Of a stretch of 64,000 nt of DNA, positions 23,321-36,395 are shown piece after piece. The DNA is taken from NCBI GenBank assembly GCA_950295325.1, contig OX485808.1, positions 24,198,527-24,262,526 on the forward strand. The letters are read 5' to 3'. Both the position numbers and the translations under genes were made by a program. The notes beneath the pieces were generated by a model. That model was not told the DNA's origin, did not search any database, and saw only the letters and a program-made list of their open reading frames with translations. The number at the start of each line of letters is the position of its first letter. Within the stretch, counting starts at the first letter, position 1. The DNA is from Polytrichum commune (Eukaryota > Streptophyta > Polytrichopsida > Polytrichales > Polytrichaceae).

Positions 23321-25499
23321 ATTCAATGGTTATCTCAATTTAGTCCTTGTTTAGGTAAAATGCCTTTGGTTTAATTTCTTTATGTTGCGGGAAAATACCA
23401 TTTCTTTATGACATTTTGAAGTTGTCCTAATTACACTTCTTCTTCCAACGTCATCTAGACTGCCGTTATGACAAAGTAATCACATTTGGGAATCACATGC
23501 AAGCCTAATCCTATTACAGGTTAGACGGATTCATTGAAACGATTGGGGAAATTATCAGTAGAGGATTGCACCAAATAGTCCTTCTCATTACAAATTCACT
23601 CTCTCACCAACCATGATGAATCAGTATGCTTAACTCCAATGACGTCTCTTCTAACGTATACGGATTACCGGGTTTCACACCCTTTTATCACAATTAAAAA
23701 CCAATAGGGAAAAAAAGGTGTATTCTTAGTGAGCAATGTGCGTGGTCTATGCTTTCCTCTAGGTCAAATCTGTAATGGATCACACACATTATGCCATCAT
23801 AATTCTATCTAATTGATAGTCATTACCAAGAACTTTGCAATCAGCATAGTAAATCACTCAAGGAGATATGAGAACGCTTTTTACAATATGGGGCCCAAGA
23901 TTTTACTACTTCTACATAGACCTCTATTGCTACCGAGGCAAGGAAAGTCACTCTCTTCCCAAGAGGAGAGTCATCCTCATCACCCCCCTGTTCTTGCCTA
24001 TGGTCCTTATCAATCAGACAAGTCTCCCTCACCAGTAGGTCTACCCGTATCTCGATCTTTTGAGTCTCTTCATTTTGATCAAATGTCTATGGCCTTACCT
24101 ATTCGACTCTTCCGTCCTAATTTTTTAGTTTAGGTGAGTGAACAAAATTCACTTCTTACTCACTTCTATTAATTAGTCACTAATTTCCTATTTTCCTATT
24201 CATTCGGCATTCTAACTTCCATTTGGAGCACATATTTCATCAAAATTCAAAAAGTCATGCTTCCTAACCAAAAAATTGTATAAGAGGGCCGATCAACCAA
24301 AATTGTCCCCATAACACATGATAATAGCTATTTCGTTATACCTAATGGTCGTTTGGGTTGATTAACCCAAACTCTCCCAAACTTCACATGGTAGATCACC
24401 TCTTCTTCACACTTCAACCAAAAGACATCGTTTTGGGTAAGCCAAACAAACCCCCCTCTAGTTTGGGATAGATGACCCAAACTCATCCCCCCTGTACAAC
24501 ATATCCCATGAAATTATGGGGACAGTTTGGGCAAATCAAATGAAACTACAACATTAAAAGGGCTCAAGGAGCCTGTATTAACTGTTTTTCCATATCAAAA
24601 CACAATTGCTTATACGCAAGCAAACCCAATTTGTCAAAATGCACTAGCAATGTCAAAATTTGGGTCGCATGCCAAAGCCTAAGTTGGGTTTGGGTTGATG
24701 GATCCAAACCTTAACACTGTCAATGGTATTTGTTTGTCATTGGTATATTCTATCACCATAACTAAATTAAATTGCACATGTGATGAACCAACAATTTACA
24801 CATTTTACGAATGACTATACTCTCCTGACATCGATGTCGAAGCATTAACCCAACAAGGCAATTCCATGCCCAAACATTTGAAACAATGAGAATCCAATAA
24901 ATAGTTTGGGTTGATGAACCCAAACAGAATCATCCAATGCTCACTTCTAGAAAACCTAAGCGCCTCAACTCAAGTTCCACAAGACATATCACAATTTTCC
25001 CTTCCTTCATCCCTCTCAAATCCAATGCAAAATATAAAATCATGTTGTTGATGGACGTTTGCGTTCACATACTAGAAGACCCTTGTAGTTTGGTCGGACA
25101 ATGAAACCATATTAAGTGGGCATATGCAGATATTTTAAGAAGAGGGAACGAGAGAACACCAAAGACAAGAACCCCAAGTGGGAGGTGAGTAATGTTTCGG
25201 TTGTCCTATCCAAGCTACACTTCCTTTGCTAAAGCTCTACGAGCACAGTTCTTGGGGGACTCTTTATTGCAAGCCTAAATGACTTGCGTGGGTCGCTATG
25301 AAATCAAACCCCCTATATACAAGAAGTTTGTAGAGAAAAAACAAACGTATATGCACTAATGGTGTGCTACAAAACGGACTCGTGTATTTATACTAAGCTT
25401 TTCGAATTTAATGTGATAAATGCCTCCACTACATATACAAAATGTAAATCATGAATTGAATCGCTCTTTATTACATATAAATTTCACTTTCACATTCAG
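23321..25499. other. intergenic; contains a foldback element with repeated palindromes
   Basis: No gene is seen. An inverted repeat pairs 24291-24311 (GATCAACCAAAATTGTCCCCA) with 24517-24537. Inside and beyond it, a 22-bp palindrome of the type GTTTGGGTTGATGAACCCAAAC recurs at 24351-24372, 24461-24482 and 24904-24925, with a weaker one near 24685. This is probably a MITE relic with spread subterminal repeats. Confidence 0.5.
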
Positions 25500-25607
25500 C
25501 GAGGCTCCGACCCATCTCCACAGCGGAGATTGTGAGGAGCTGAGGCGGCTGGCAAGGGCATTCTGGCCTCCTCCGATGAGAGCCATGCCACGCCTGGCAA
25601 ACGGGCA
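25500..25607 (+). pseudogene. decayed N-terminal exon of a fructose-bisphosphate aldolase copy
   Basis: A 108-nt exon-like stretch bounded by TTCACATTCAG and GTAAGTAAG. One frame reads GAEAAGKGILASSDESHATPGKRA, close to the GRGILA.DES.AT.GKR signature near the N-terminus of class I aldolases. A TGA lies upstream in the same frame and there is one extra serine, so it is not functional. It is about 4 kb upstream of the 3' aldolase copy at 29431-30562 in the same orientation, so block B probably once held the whole gene. GC content is higher than around it. Confidence 0.6.
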
Positions 25608-26537
25608 GTAAGTAAGCAAGCAAGCAATGCCCACTTCACCAACTCTGCTTTCACTCTCTGCTGTCTCACTCAGTGCTCTGACGTTCGTTTTTAAACGCCC
25701 AAGATTGCTCCCCATGGCTTGTTGCAAGTCTGGGCCTGATGAATTGCCGGATGTCGTCCCATATTAAGGTAGAAACACCATAACCCTCTAGTGAAGTGGA
25801 GGAGTTGGAGTTCCACACCATTATTACTGACAACGACACACATTTGAAATATGGACAACATCATTAACGTAGAAACACCATAACCCGTTAACCACCCTCT
25901 AGCCGTGTATCTAGACCGCCGTCGTAATGGTGAAGTGCCATTTCTAAGACCGATCATGGTTCGGCGGCAACTTCAATGCGTGTACACTTCGTGTAGTCAA
26001 TGGGAGTCAAGTGTTAATGTACTCATGAGGTAACCGATTTAGGCGATGTTATGTATGGAAATACAAATTACCGTGTTCGGTGTAGGGAGAATCTAGTGAA
26101 TGACTAGGGGGTTGGACAACTTTCCACTTTGAAAAATTATAGCATTTTCTTTTGTGTAGGGCAAAAAAAAATGAAACAACTTGCATTCTTCATGAATCCT
26201 TCTTGTCTATCTTGGAAAATTATCTCATGATTGTCAGCCCAAATCTTCAATGTGAATCACCTTATTTTCACGGGTTATGGTATTTCTACCTTAATTCGCA
26301 AGGTTGCCACTAGAAAATGATATGTCTTCGGCTCTAAGGCAGCTACTGCATTTGTTCTCACTTGCTCATTGTTCTATAAATAGTCCGATTAGTGTGGGTG
26401 GGAAATTGGCGTTGACATAATTAGTGGCGTGGAAATAACAACTAACTTCCACTCAGTCTTCCTTGTGACTTCCAATCAACACCTTACATAAAATCAAACG
26501 GGCACCTTGCACCAGATGTCAAACCAAGCATAAATCA
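25608..26537. other. intergenic, nothing recognised
   Basis: No exon, RNA gene or mobile-element ends could be identified. A short phrase about AGAAACACCATAACCC occurs twice (25770 and 25870) and in reverse near 26280, so a small inverted/direct repeat cluster is present. Confidence 0.4.
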
Positions 26538-26933
26538 AAAATATCCACCCACAACAATTTGCTAGAAAAATCATCAATGTGGTCCATACCAACATGGTTA
26601 TCTAGTGTAGTTGGAATGGGCGAGAATGTTCGATGTTTAATGGCTCTAAATTGCTCAAGATTGTTCAAGTGGGGGATTTCTAGTGAGTAGCCTTGTTGGG
26701 TGTTGTAACATGCAGTTTTGGGGTGCCAATTTGTTCGGATGTATCATTTTTCCAAGTGCCCGATTCACAATACTGTTGTAGGATCACCTATGATTTGAAC
26801 CAAGCTGAGGGAAATCTTGGCAAGAGGTCACTGCGATGTGATTTCCACTAAAGGGTAGGAAGGGTGCTTGTTGAAAAACCAGATGCACCATCCAGCTCCT
26901 AATTAAATACTTGATATATTTATTGAGGAATTT
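26538..26933. repeat. direct repeat, left copy (about 0.4 kb)
   Basis: Matches 28600-29009 in the same orientation at roughly 90 percent by eye, from CAAAAATATCCACCCA to ATTGAGGAATTT. The two copies enclose a 1.67-kb segment. Termini are not TG...CA and no primer-binding site is seen, so LTRs are unlikely. Confidence 0.75.
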
Positions 26934-28599
26934 CATATGATGGACGGACTTATGCACAAGAACAAGTTATTGTTGTGGATGGCCCATGGTCAAATTGGTT
27001 GCTACCATTTGGGCTATTACCGCATGTGTGATTTTTTGATATATTTCATTCAAATTTTTCATTACCATAGAGTGAAACACTTCCAAATGTTGAAATCTAA
27101 TTTCCATGGTGGATTGAGCATGGTCTTGACCGATGCGGATATACCACATGGCATACTGCTTCTAAATTTATATTTTGGTGTTGAACTAGGGATCACACTA
27201 CATGGCTTCAATTTGATTGTTTTGTTAGTAAGTGTGAAAATCTTCTTAAAAGCTTTGGGTTCAACTGTCTCTTTACTGTTGCTTGCTTTGTGAAGGTATT
27301 ACCAACAATGGATTCAATTCGCAAAGTGGCGGGTTGTAATCAAGGTGGACTCTACAGTCCATCCCTCCTCCACCGCCATCCTCAAGAACACACATGGACT
27401 TGCTCGTTTCGCTCAAATATGTAAGGTATTCTATATTCATGGTTTGCGTCCTAAGACTATATCATTGCAATGTAAGCTGGAACATGATGATTATTTTAAG
27501 CCAATAGAGTTGTCATTAATTTCAACCAGAATTCGGGTCGGGAGATGGTTGTTTTGCATACAAATCTCTCCATGTTCGGTAAGTTGTCAGGGTATGCTTG
27601 GAGTCAAAGTGGTGGTTTAAACAAATGACATTTTAAAATGGTTTATTGGGAACCAAACTCATTCTAACACCTCTTGGCATGCCAAAATTAGTTTGGTCCT
27701 TGATGAACCAATATAGAAAGTTCTTCAATGAGAACTCCACACCGACTCCAAGCATCCACCAGAAACCTATTGAACATGGAAAGTTTTGTATGCAAAACAA
27801 CCAACTCCCAACCCAAACTATGGTCAAATTAAAGGATTGCTATGATGGATTGGAATTGCTATTAAGGTCCGGGAAGCTAAACAACTTACGGGACTAGAAA
27901 TACATCAAGATGGTGTCAAAAAGGCTCTAATAAGTTTATTACATTTGGTACCTCGCCCACAGAGGAAAGCTATCTTATGAGCAATGAGCAGTAGGCAGTG
28001 AGCGGTGAGTAGTAACACATGAGTAATGAAACCAAATTTAGTAAAGGTGCACGTGTTTAGGGTTATAAACTAAATTTGGTACTACATTAATTGCAATTTT
28101 TCAATCATATATTGGAAATATTCTAAATGAAACAAAAATGAAGAAGGCATATTACCATGGATCACTTGGAATACTTTCGGTCCATTGTTGATTTTTACTA
28201 TAACAATCCAAACTGATACATGTCAATTATTGACATTCTTGTACTTGTGGCTTAATAGAACACTTGCAATACCACTCACACTCTACAATACCAACAAGTT
28301 CGAGTAGTCGCATGAACTCGTTGTAGGTAGATGTAGGTGCATGAATGAACTTGTCACTCTCGTAATCCACCTTGCACAAAAATCTAAACACATAATAAAG
28401 ATGTTGGCAATACACCCATTTCCCTTATTTTCCCAATGCATGAGAGGACATTTTCGTGAAATTTGGGCATGTGCAATGCGGGATGTAGCCAATTGTGACA
28501 CGGTATATGATATCCTCCTCGGAGACAATGTTGTTTAACACTCCAGAACCTGGATATGGAATGGCAGTGATCCCAACCACCTAGTAATCATCCATGAGT
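26934..28599. other. 1.67-kb segment between 0.4-kb direct repeats
   Basis: No recognisable protein. Open frames of 90-120 codons occur, but none shows a known motif and none is supported by composition. A purine-rich patch with GAGCAATGAGCAGTAGGCAG lies at 27979-28020. It contains an inverted pair of phrases around 27540-27600 and 27725-27800 (GGTTGTTTTGCATACAAA against its complement), suggesting a foldback element. Confidence 0.4.
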
Positions 28600-29009
28600 A
28601 ACAAAAATATCCACCCACATCAATTTCCTAGATAATTCATCAACATGGCCCCACACCAACATGGATATCTAGTGTAGTTGGAAATGGGCGAGAATGTTCA
28701 ATGTTTCATGGCTTTAAATTGCTCAAGATTGTTCAAGTGGGGGACTTCTGGTGAGTTGTCATGTTGGGTGTTTCACGGGGTGTTTTAACATTCAATTTTG
28801 GGTTGCCAATTTGTTCGGATGTATCATTTTTCCAAGATGCTCGATTCACAATATTGTTGTAGGATCACCTATGATTTGAACCAAGCTGAGGGAAATCTTG
28901 GGAAGAGGTCACTGCGATGTGATTTCCACTGAAGGGTAGGAAGGGTCTTGTTGAAAAATCAGATGTACCAAGCAACTCTTGGGTACTTGATATATTTATT
29001 GAGGAATTT
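28600..29009. repeat. direct repeat, right copy (about 0.4 kb)
   Basis: Partner of 26538-26933. About fifteen base changes and a few small indels separate the two, so the duplication is not very recent. Confidence 0.75.
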
Positions 29010-29430
29010 GATCAGATGTTTGATGCAAAATGTGTATTAACTTATAGTTGAGGAAGCATATGGGATGGCAACCCGTTTGTAGTTGCACCCATACGGGTCT
29101 GAATCTTTAGAGGGAGTAAATTTGGACTTGCTTACGTAGATTCAACATTTTTACCTATCAGACTATGGAATGTAAGAAACTTCTAAAGCTGCGGGTGTTG
29201 AGAGACTAACAAAGAGGGAATTTTCACATAGGAGCAAACCTTTCAAACATCCAACATAAAAAAAACTTGACACCCTATAGATTTGTGGCAAAATCATTTC
29301 AAATGACTTGAACTAGACTCATTTGGGGTCTTTAAAATCTAATTCCGGTGTCAAATTGACGAAATGTATTACCCTCCGGGCTCCATACCAGTTGAGGGGT
29401 TTAAATTTATGTGTGATGAAAGAGAGGTAC

Positions 29431-30562
29431 GCTTGTCGCTCTTGCTAAAGCGAACTCAGAAGCTCATGTCAGTCACTTATATTCTACCTACACATATTTG
29501 CGATTTACCTATTTTTTGATGATGTAGGACAATTTTAGTATGACATCGGTCAATCGCCTAGGACTCGTATGCTTGTAGTGTGTCATCATCCAATGGAAAT
29601 ATTTAGTGTAGCCTATTCAAGTTCCAACCCTAGGAATGATTCCATTTGGGATACTCCTTTTGAATTGAACCTTGGTACAATGGAGGAAGGCTTTTGTGTC
29701 CAAAGGCAAGCAACAATAACGTGTCCACTAAGGTTTTTTGTGAAGGGAAACAAATTCCAAGGAGAACGCAATTATTTTTATAAAATAAAATTCATGAATA
29801 TGGAAATTGCTACAAATTTCAAAGCGTATATCTTTAGGGTTACTCATAGTTGATATACATGCTAACATTCTAGAAATTATATTCTTGAAGATAGAATAAG
29901 AAAAGATTGTCCTTATACATGCTTAAGAATGGTATGCGGAATGCAAAGGGACATCACCAATTTCTTCTATGAAGTATTCATAGAAATCTTCCCCTCTGTA
30001 TTTCATAGTTGGAAGTAGAAAAGAGGCGCTCATTAGCAATCACCTAAGAGATTATGCGCCAAATCTAAAGAAGTAAAAGGTGGCGCAACTTTTTCTTCTA
30101 CAGGAAGATAGACATCCAGAGGACTACACATTTTTTGGTAATTTTATCCCTTGAACTGAAAACCATCCATTTTTTGTACATAAAACCTTTTACTTGTTCC
30201 CAAGCCCTTCATTTTGTTCCCACCATGGATGCTTCTCTCCTAGACGCATGCATGACATCCATTCCGACCCACAAAGTTTCTCCAAAACCCAAAAACTAAA
30301 TCCAACCAAATTTTCATGGTGAGATAATGCATGATTAGTATAAGGAGAACATGCTCACATTCACGACATCGGTACATGAACACCAACGTTTTTCTTTTTC
30401 TTTTTCTTTTTTGTTTCTTTCCTTTCATGATGAGATGTGTTTAATTTTTGATTCAACTCATGGTGACTACTTGTGCAGCTTGGGAAGTACACAAGTCCTC
30501 ATCCGTCGCCAGGTGGCACACGCATATTGCAAGCCCTCATATTAGGTGGAGCTAGCAAGTAG
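29431..30562 (+). pseudogene. 3' end of a duplicated aldolase gene (last two exons)
   Basis: Copy of 3831-4962. The match starts abruptly inside an exon ([13 protein letters not shown], donor CAT|GTCAGT), passes through a 1-kb intron, and ends in exon 30479-30562, which reads LGKYTSPHPSPGG...LGGASK and TAG. Upstream of 29431 the aldolase sequence is replaced by unrelated DNA, so the gene is truncated. The last exon and its acceptor are still intact. This shows the duplicated unit included the aldolase neighbour of the receptor. Confidence 0.85.
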
Positions 30563-33500
30563 AGATGTACTATATTGGCATTCAATTTATTAACAACTTG
30601 TATTTGTGGCACCTTGCACTTAAGCAATGAATTCTATTGGTCAAAGCAACATTTTCATGGAGTTTTCAATCTAAGGAGTACACTTAATATGGTATTTAAT
30701 GTCACCATTTCTATTTATCTTGCTCAATAGAATTGTAAACTGCTCATAATGTGTCACTAACACTAATTGTAAACTTAACATTATTTGTCAATCCTTGTAA
30801 TAAACTTTTTGGGCATTAGAGGTCTTCAATGTTGCAATTGCTAACACCTGCTATTTGATTTTTCATCTAGATCTTGATCATCCATGACAATGTTCTGTCA
30901 CAAGAAAGTTAGCATGCAAAATATACGCAAGAATGAACTAAAAGTAAGTTGGGATAACGGTATTTGTAGAATGTATTCATAGGAAATGTCATTAGAAAAG
31001 TTACCACAGTGACATAAAAAACTATATGACACTAAATACAAATCGTATCCAGTGTAGTGAAGTAAGTATTGCACTCCAGAACTGGAACATTCATGTATAA
31101 GCACTTAATTTCATTCATGTATGCACAGCGATCGATGGATGCGTTAATGGTCAACTTCAAGTCTCAGAACTTTATTTCGTATCTTGTACAGTAGTGTGGT
31201 GTTTTTTAAGACTCCAAGAGATAACTCTTTCCGTTTTGACACCTTTGCGATGTTGCACGAGTGATCATGTTGTGAGAAGTCTAAAGTAGACACACTGAGT
31301 TTTATATGCTTTCCTCGCCGCCCCTACTTCTAGTAAGATTTGGGACACACAACTACCTGGTGTGAGATCATTGGCAAGTCCAAATTGTGCCCGTAGCCAT
31401 TTGCCTCTTGATTTTGGGAGCTTGTATGGATATCTTATTCATTGTCAACATGAACATTTCCATGCTCATTAAGTGGTTGTATAGTGGTGCCCCCAAACGT
31501 GTTGATCATTGAATCTTGAAGGTTTAGCATGTTTTTGAGCACGTAATACACTTTTTTTAAACATGTGTTTTTCTTGGTGCCAGTTTTTAGATCCATATCT
31601 AACTACACATCTCTCAAATGTAGGTGTCTAGATCTTATGTTTGGTCTATGCAGATGTCTATTTTGATTTGAATTGGTCGTATGTTGAAGTTGATGATGAT
31701 GATATCATCTAAGTCTAAGTAGGACCTTCCATATTGTGGCCTACTATAATACTGACATACCACGATAATTTTGATCCATGTAACTTGTTTTGATGCACAT
31801 TAATTTTCAAGCCCACAATATCATGTGTTCAAAACAAGGAACATGGATTTTGTTTGACAATGTGAATTATTGTGGGTTCAAAAATATAACATCACTATTA
31901 TACCAAAATTGCTACTCATGGAGAGAAAGTTGTTTGATGGATTTTTCACAACATCATGTTCTATCTCCTTATCTAAATTGAAACGTGCCATGAGTTACAC
32001 TTTAATTCATGTATTAAAAAACCAAAAGGATGTGACGGGAAGTGACAGACCTAGACGTGAAATTCATGCCGGAGGCTCTACAATGATATGAGATGTAGTT
32101 GGGCAAATCATTACTTACTATGTGAAAAACCGTACAATATGGAATGTATGTGTAGTGGTCTATTCATTATTTGAAGTATCATACAACAAATGCAACATTG
32201 AATAGATCACTTACTTCCAGAAGAAATTTGAACTTTCTACTAGACTCCAACAATGAACCAATGTAGGGGCCTTGTAGTTCTCCAATGGCGATTAGAAGAT
32301 TGTCCACAGTGATTTTATCTACACTACAAATTTCTTATTGCAAAATTCTACAATGTCCAGGTGTTCCATTGACTTATTATGTTGCATGTTGGCTTTGTGT
32401 GTTCGAAAACAATTGTCCATAACAATTGTAGTGTACCAATTTTTGAAAATATGAACTTACAAATTGAATTTGAGATTTAGTGCAATATGATGTCAAATCA
32501 TTGATTGACATGTGTTTATAGAGCATCGGGTTAACCGCATTTATAGGGGTGGTAAAAAAACACACACACACACACACACTCAACAATGTGACCACATAAA
32601 CCTTGGGGAGGTCAAGAAAATTGGGTAATATGGGGCTCTATATTTTGATCTCTAATGTCAAATATGTATACATTTATACTTTCTCCTCGACATAAGACAA
32701 TGTGTAAAATAAAGTTCCAAACTCATAAATATATAACACATGATTTTTGAAATTGAGGAGGCATGTGTAAATTGTGTATTTAGCCGTATACGTTCTTTAG
32801 GGGTTAACCCATTCGTACATGACAAGGTGGAGGGGGGGGGGGGGGGGAATGAAGGAAACAAGGGGTAGTGACAAAGCTCCTATTGGCGATGCCGAGTAGT
32901 CGTGTACATTAAGTGTGCTCAATATTGATTAGGTGTAGCCATGTTTCGATTTCTACTTCTATTCGAAACAACCACAATCGATGGACATTTTTTTGTGTAT
33001 GCAATTGCATCTTTTCCTATAACATGCATTTATGTGTCTTCCTTGCCCAATGTCCTTGATCCGATAATTGGAATGTGTTCGCATTTGTTTTGAAATTGTA
33101 ATCCAACAACCATGGTCATATGCAATGCTAGGCCTTCGTTTCATGCTTGTGGTATTGATTTCCAAAGTGGATTTAGGCATTATTTCTACCCGATTGCACT
33201 TTGTTTGAACTCCTTGTTCATATGGTGCTATAGGAATTTGATCATTTTTATGCTAAATTACCACAGTCATAGGACACTACATTGATTATCACAATTAGTT
33301 TGTTTGGTACTAATTCCCTAAACACACACTATTTTGCCAAGTCTCAAAATTAATTAGGGCTTAACTTCTTAGTGAATGATATTAAAATTCATGACTCCTT
33401 GCTCACTTATCAAACACTTCAAGAAGATTAGTGCGTGCTCTACGGTATTTGTAGAGTGATAAAAATAGATTATATGCAAGAGTGAATAGTGTCCAGATGA

Positions 33501-34897
33501 AAAGCACCGGTGCTTCCAAAGAATAATGACATGATCAATAGTGCTTCCTACATCTTTTGGTGGCATTAATTTCCTAGCATAAGTATATTTAGTAACATGT
33601 TCACTAATCTCTCACACTCACTATTAGCCCTCCTCCACTAATTGGGATGCTCAATGTACTACATGTATTTCCAAATATTTTGACTACCTCGTTGCTCACA
33701 AGTTATTGGATGCCACTCAAATGATAGCATTCCTTGTCACAATTAATTCCCCATTTGTTCACCTCCTTGCTACAAGATTGATAAAACCTCATTACAAAAA
33801 ATTGTAGCCATGGGACCCCTCCTTATCCACCCCACACCCAATTTTCACATTTTTTAAGGTGTGTAAACAAATTTTTAGGACGTATTTCTTGGGATGATAT
33901 TACAAAACATTTGTGGTTTGATGTGACGTCAATGTGAAATAACTTGTCATGTATGTGACCCCATATAGGACATTAACAATAATCGTACAATTTGAGCTCA
34001 TATAGAACATAAACCAATAAAAAAATCCAATACCAACTAGAGCCACTCAAAGATTGATTTGATAACACAAATTCAATGTTTCAAAATATGATTGAACTCA
34101 AGAAGAAAAATATTGTCAAGGAACCTATTCATGTTCTCTATATATTTGACCAAAATAAGATCGAATCTTGGAAGACTATCATTATTTAAAAATATGCAAT
34201 AACTCACTCTTCCTACCTTGTGGGAAGTTTGTCCCTTGTGTTTATTTATATGTCTTTGATTCTTTATTCCGCTTTGGGAGGGTGGCCCCCTTTCAATTGT
34301 CCTCCTAGTTGATTTCTTCACACCCTTGAGCTTTCCAACAATCAATTCTCATGGTCTTAGCTACATTCTTGTACCCCAATCTCAATCTTTATTCCAATTC
34401 CATGGGGGTGGAAAGTAAAATACATTACACATTCCTTTTCTTTGCACTTTATGTACAATGTCCTTGGCTTATCAACTCGACCAATCTCAAATCTAGCATT
34501 TGATAGAACAATTTTTGATGCAAATTAAAGATATATTGTCATCCATATGTGGCCTCATCACTCCAATGATTGTAGCCAATGCGGTTAGCTTGAAAATGTG
34601 AAAAACAAATCACTACTATTGTCCACATCATCAAGTTCACATATGGTAATCTCCATTCATTTGCTTCACCTTTTAAGACATTAATTGTTGTGCTTGTGAA
34701 GATCGAGTTTGTCCAACATGCCTTTCTAGATGCATGTATTTTATCATGTTCTTTCCATAAACCTTTGTTAACCTCACATGGGATTATCTCAACCTTGAAC
34801 AACTTCACACATCTTAAAGGCACCTCCTCTAATTTGCAATATCAACCTATGACCAAAAATGCCAAAGGAAACAATGAATTCAAAGTCTTTGTAACCT
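30563..34897. other. duplicated intergenic DNA between aldolase relic and copy B
   Basis: No gene is seen. 30858-32197 matches block A and C; 32200-34366 matches C (52.1-52.5 and 54.3-58.3 kb) but not A. A CA microsatellite lies at 32561-32579 and a run of about 17 G at 32832-32848. 33956-33960 (TGACC) is the unoccupied target of the solo LTR in C. At 34539-34823 a minus-strand frame with GLWKEHDKIH could be a short post-LRR exon or 3' UTR of copy B; its frame is not kept in A or C. Confidence 0.6.
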
Positions 34898-36178
34898 CTA
34901 AGAACTCATATCCAACCTAACCACCGAGGTCAAGTAGCCCAATCTCTCCGGTAATTCCTTCAAGTCCCGACAACCACTCAAATCCATCGTAACCAACGAA
35001 GTCAAGTTGCCCAATGTCTCCGGTAATTCCTTCAAGTTCAAGCATTCACTCAAGTTCAACGTGACCAACGAAGTCAAGTTGCCCAATGTCTCCGGTAATT
35101 CCTTCAACTCCCAGCAATAAGTCAAATCCAACGTAACCAACGAAGTCAAGTTGCCCAATGTCTCCGGTAATTCCTTCAGGGGAAAGCAATTCCACAGGTT
35201 TAATGTAACCAACGAAGTCAAGTTGCCCAATGTCTCCGGTAATTCCTTCAACTTCGGGCAATCCCACAAGTCTAATGTAACCAACGAAGTCAAGTTGCCC
35301 AATGTCTCCGGTAATTCCTTCAAGTTCAAGCATTCACTCAAGTTCAACGTGACCAACAAAGTCAAGTTGCCCAATGTCTCTGGTAATTCCTTCAAGTTCG
35401 AGCAAAAACTCAAATCCAACGTTACCAACGAAGTCAAGTTGCCCAATGTCTCCGGTAATTCCTTCAAGTTCGAGCAATTAGTCAAATCCAACATAACCAA
35501 TGAAGTCAAGTTGCCCAATGTCTCCGGTAATTCCTTCAAGTTCAAGCAACTCCATAAGTTTAATGTAACCAACGAAGTCAAGTTGCCCAATGTCTCCGGT
35601 AATTCCTTCAAGTCATAGCAATTTTTCAAATCCAACATAACCAATGAAGTCAAGTTGCCCAATGTCTCCGGTAATTCCTTCAAGTTCGAGCAACAACTCA
35701 AATCCAAGGTAACCAACAAAATCAAGTTGCCCAATGTCTCCGGTAATTCGTTCAAGTTTGAGCAAAAACTCAAATCCAACGTAACCAACGAAGTCAAGTT
35801 GCCCAATGTCTCCGGTATGCATTTCAATTGCCAAAATCCTCTCAAGCTAAGATATTCTAACATCTTAAGTGTACCAATTTCACATGGAAGGTGTTGCAAA
35901 GGCACAAACCTTTCCATCTCCAACACACGCAATTGTTTGAATGGAATGAAAAATGATGGTTCCAGCTCTTCAATTTTTCCACTGCTATTTTCTCCAGAAC
36001 TCATGCTTATACGCATCCACCTCAATTTCCTCGCATTCTCCATTGTTTTGTAAAAAAAATCAATATCTTTAAAATTTTTGATATGCAAAAGCCTAATGTT
36101 CTCTAAATCCTTGTTTGTAAGCATGTTGTAATTGCAATGAGATCCATCTATATGAACACCTTCCACATTTTGTATCAT
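34898..36178 (-). pseudogene. copy B exon 3: LRR domain, 13 repeats, frame intact
   Basis: Starts with MIQNVEGVHIDGSHCNYN after the acceptor, then a 120-residue non-repetitive LRR entry region (PFKQLRVLEMERF, LPCEIGTLKMLEYL) and 13 repeats of 24 residues, ending VVRLDMSS and stop. The LPETLGNLTSLVTL core is almost constant and changes concentrate in the last seven positions (DLSFCSN, NLWSCLN, DLTYCWE and so on), the loop and ascending side of the repeat. Each unit is 72 bp and close to its neighbours in DNA. Confidence 0.88.
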
Positions 36179-36395
36179 CTGCATCAATTACAACACAAAA
36201 CATCATTCATGTCATTCCATTAAGTGCATCGATATTGTCATTCTATGAATAGATTAGGAACACTCAAATCAAATACATTTTTTTTCCTTACGTTCTTCCC
36301 TATAACATATCCTATAAATTATGCAAACTCAATTCAACTAAAATTGGACGCTTTATGATTACGAAACTAGACAAAGATGATGAATATTCATTTAC

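Noticed and set aside
26538-29009. LTR retrotransposon with 0.4-kb LTRs
   Set aside because: No TG...CA ends, no target duplication, no primer-binding site or polyprotein in the 1.67-kb interior.
34539-34823. Post-LRR exon of the receptor (GLWKEHDKIH frame)
   Set aside because: The frame is not conserved in copies A and C, and the LRR exon already ends in a stop at the same place in B and C; kept only as a possible UTR.
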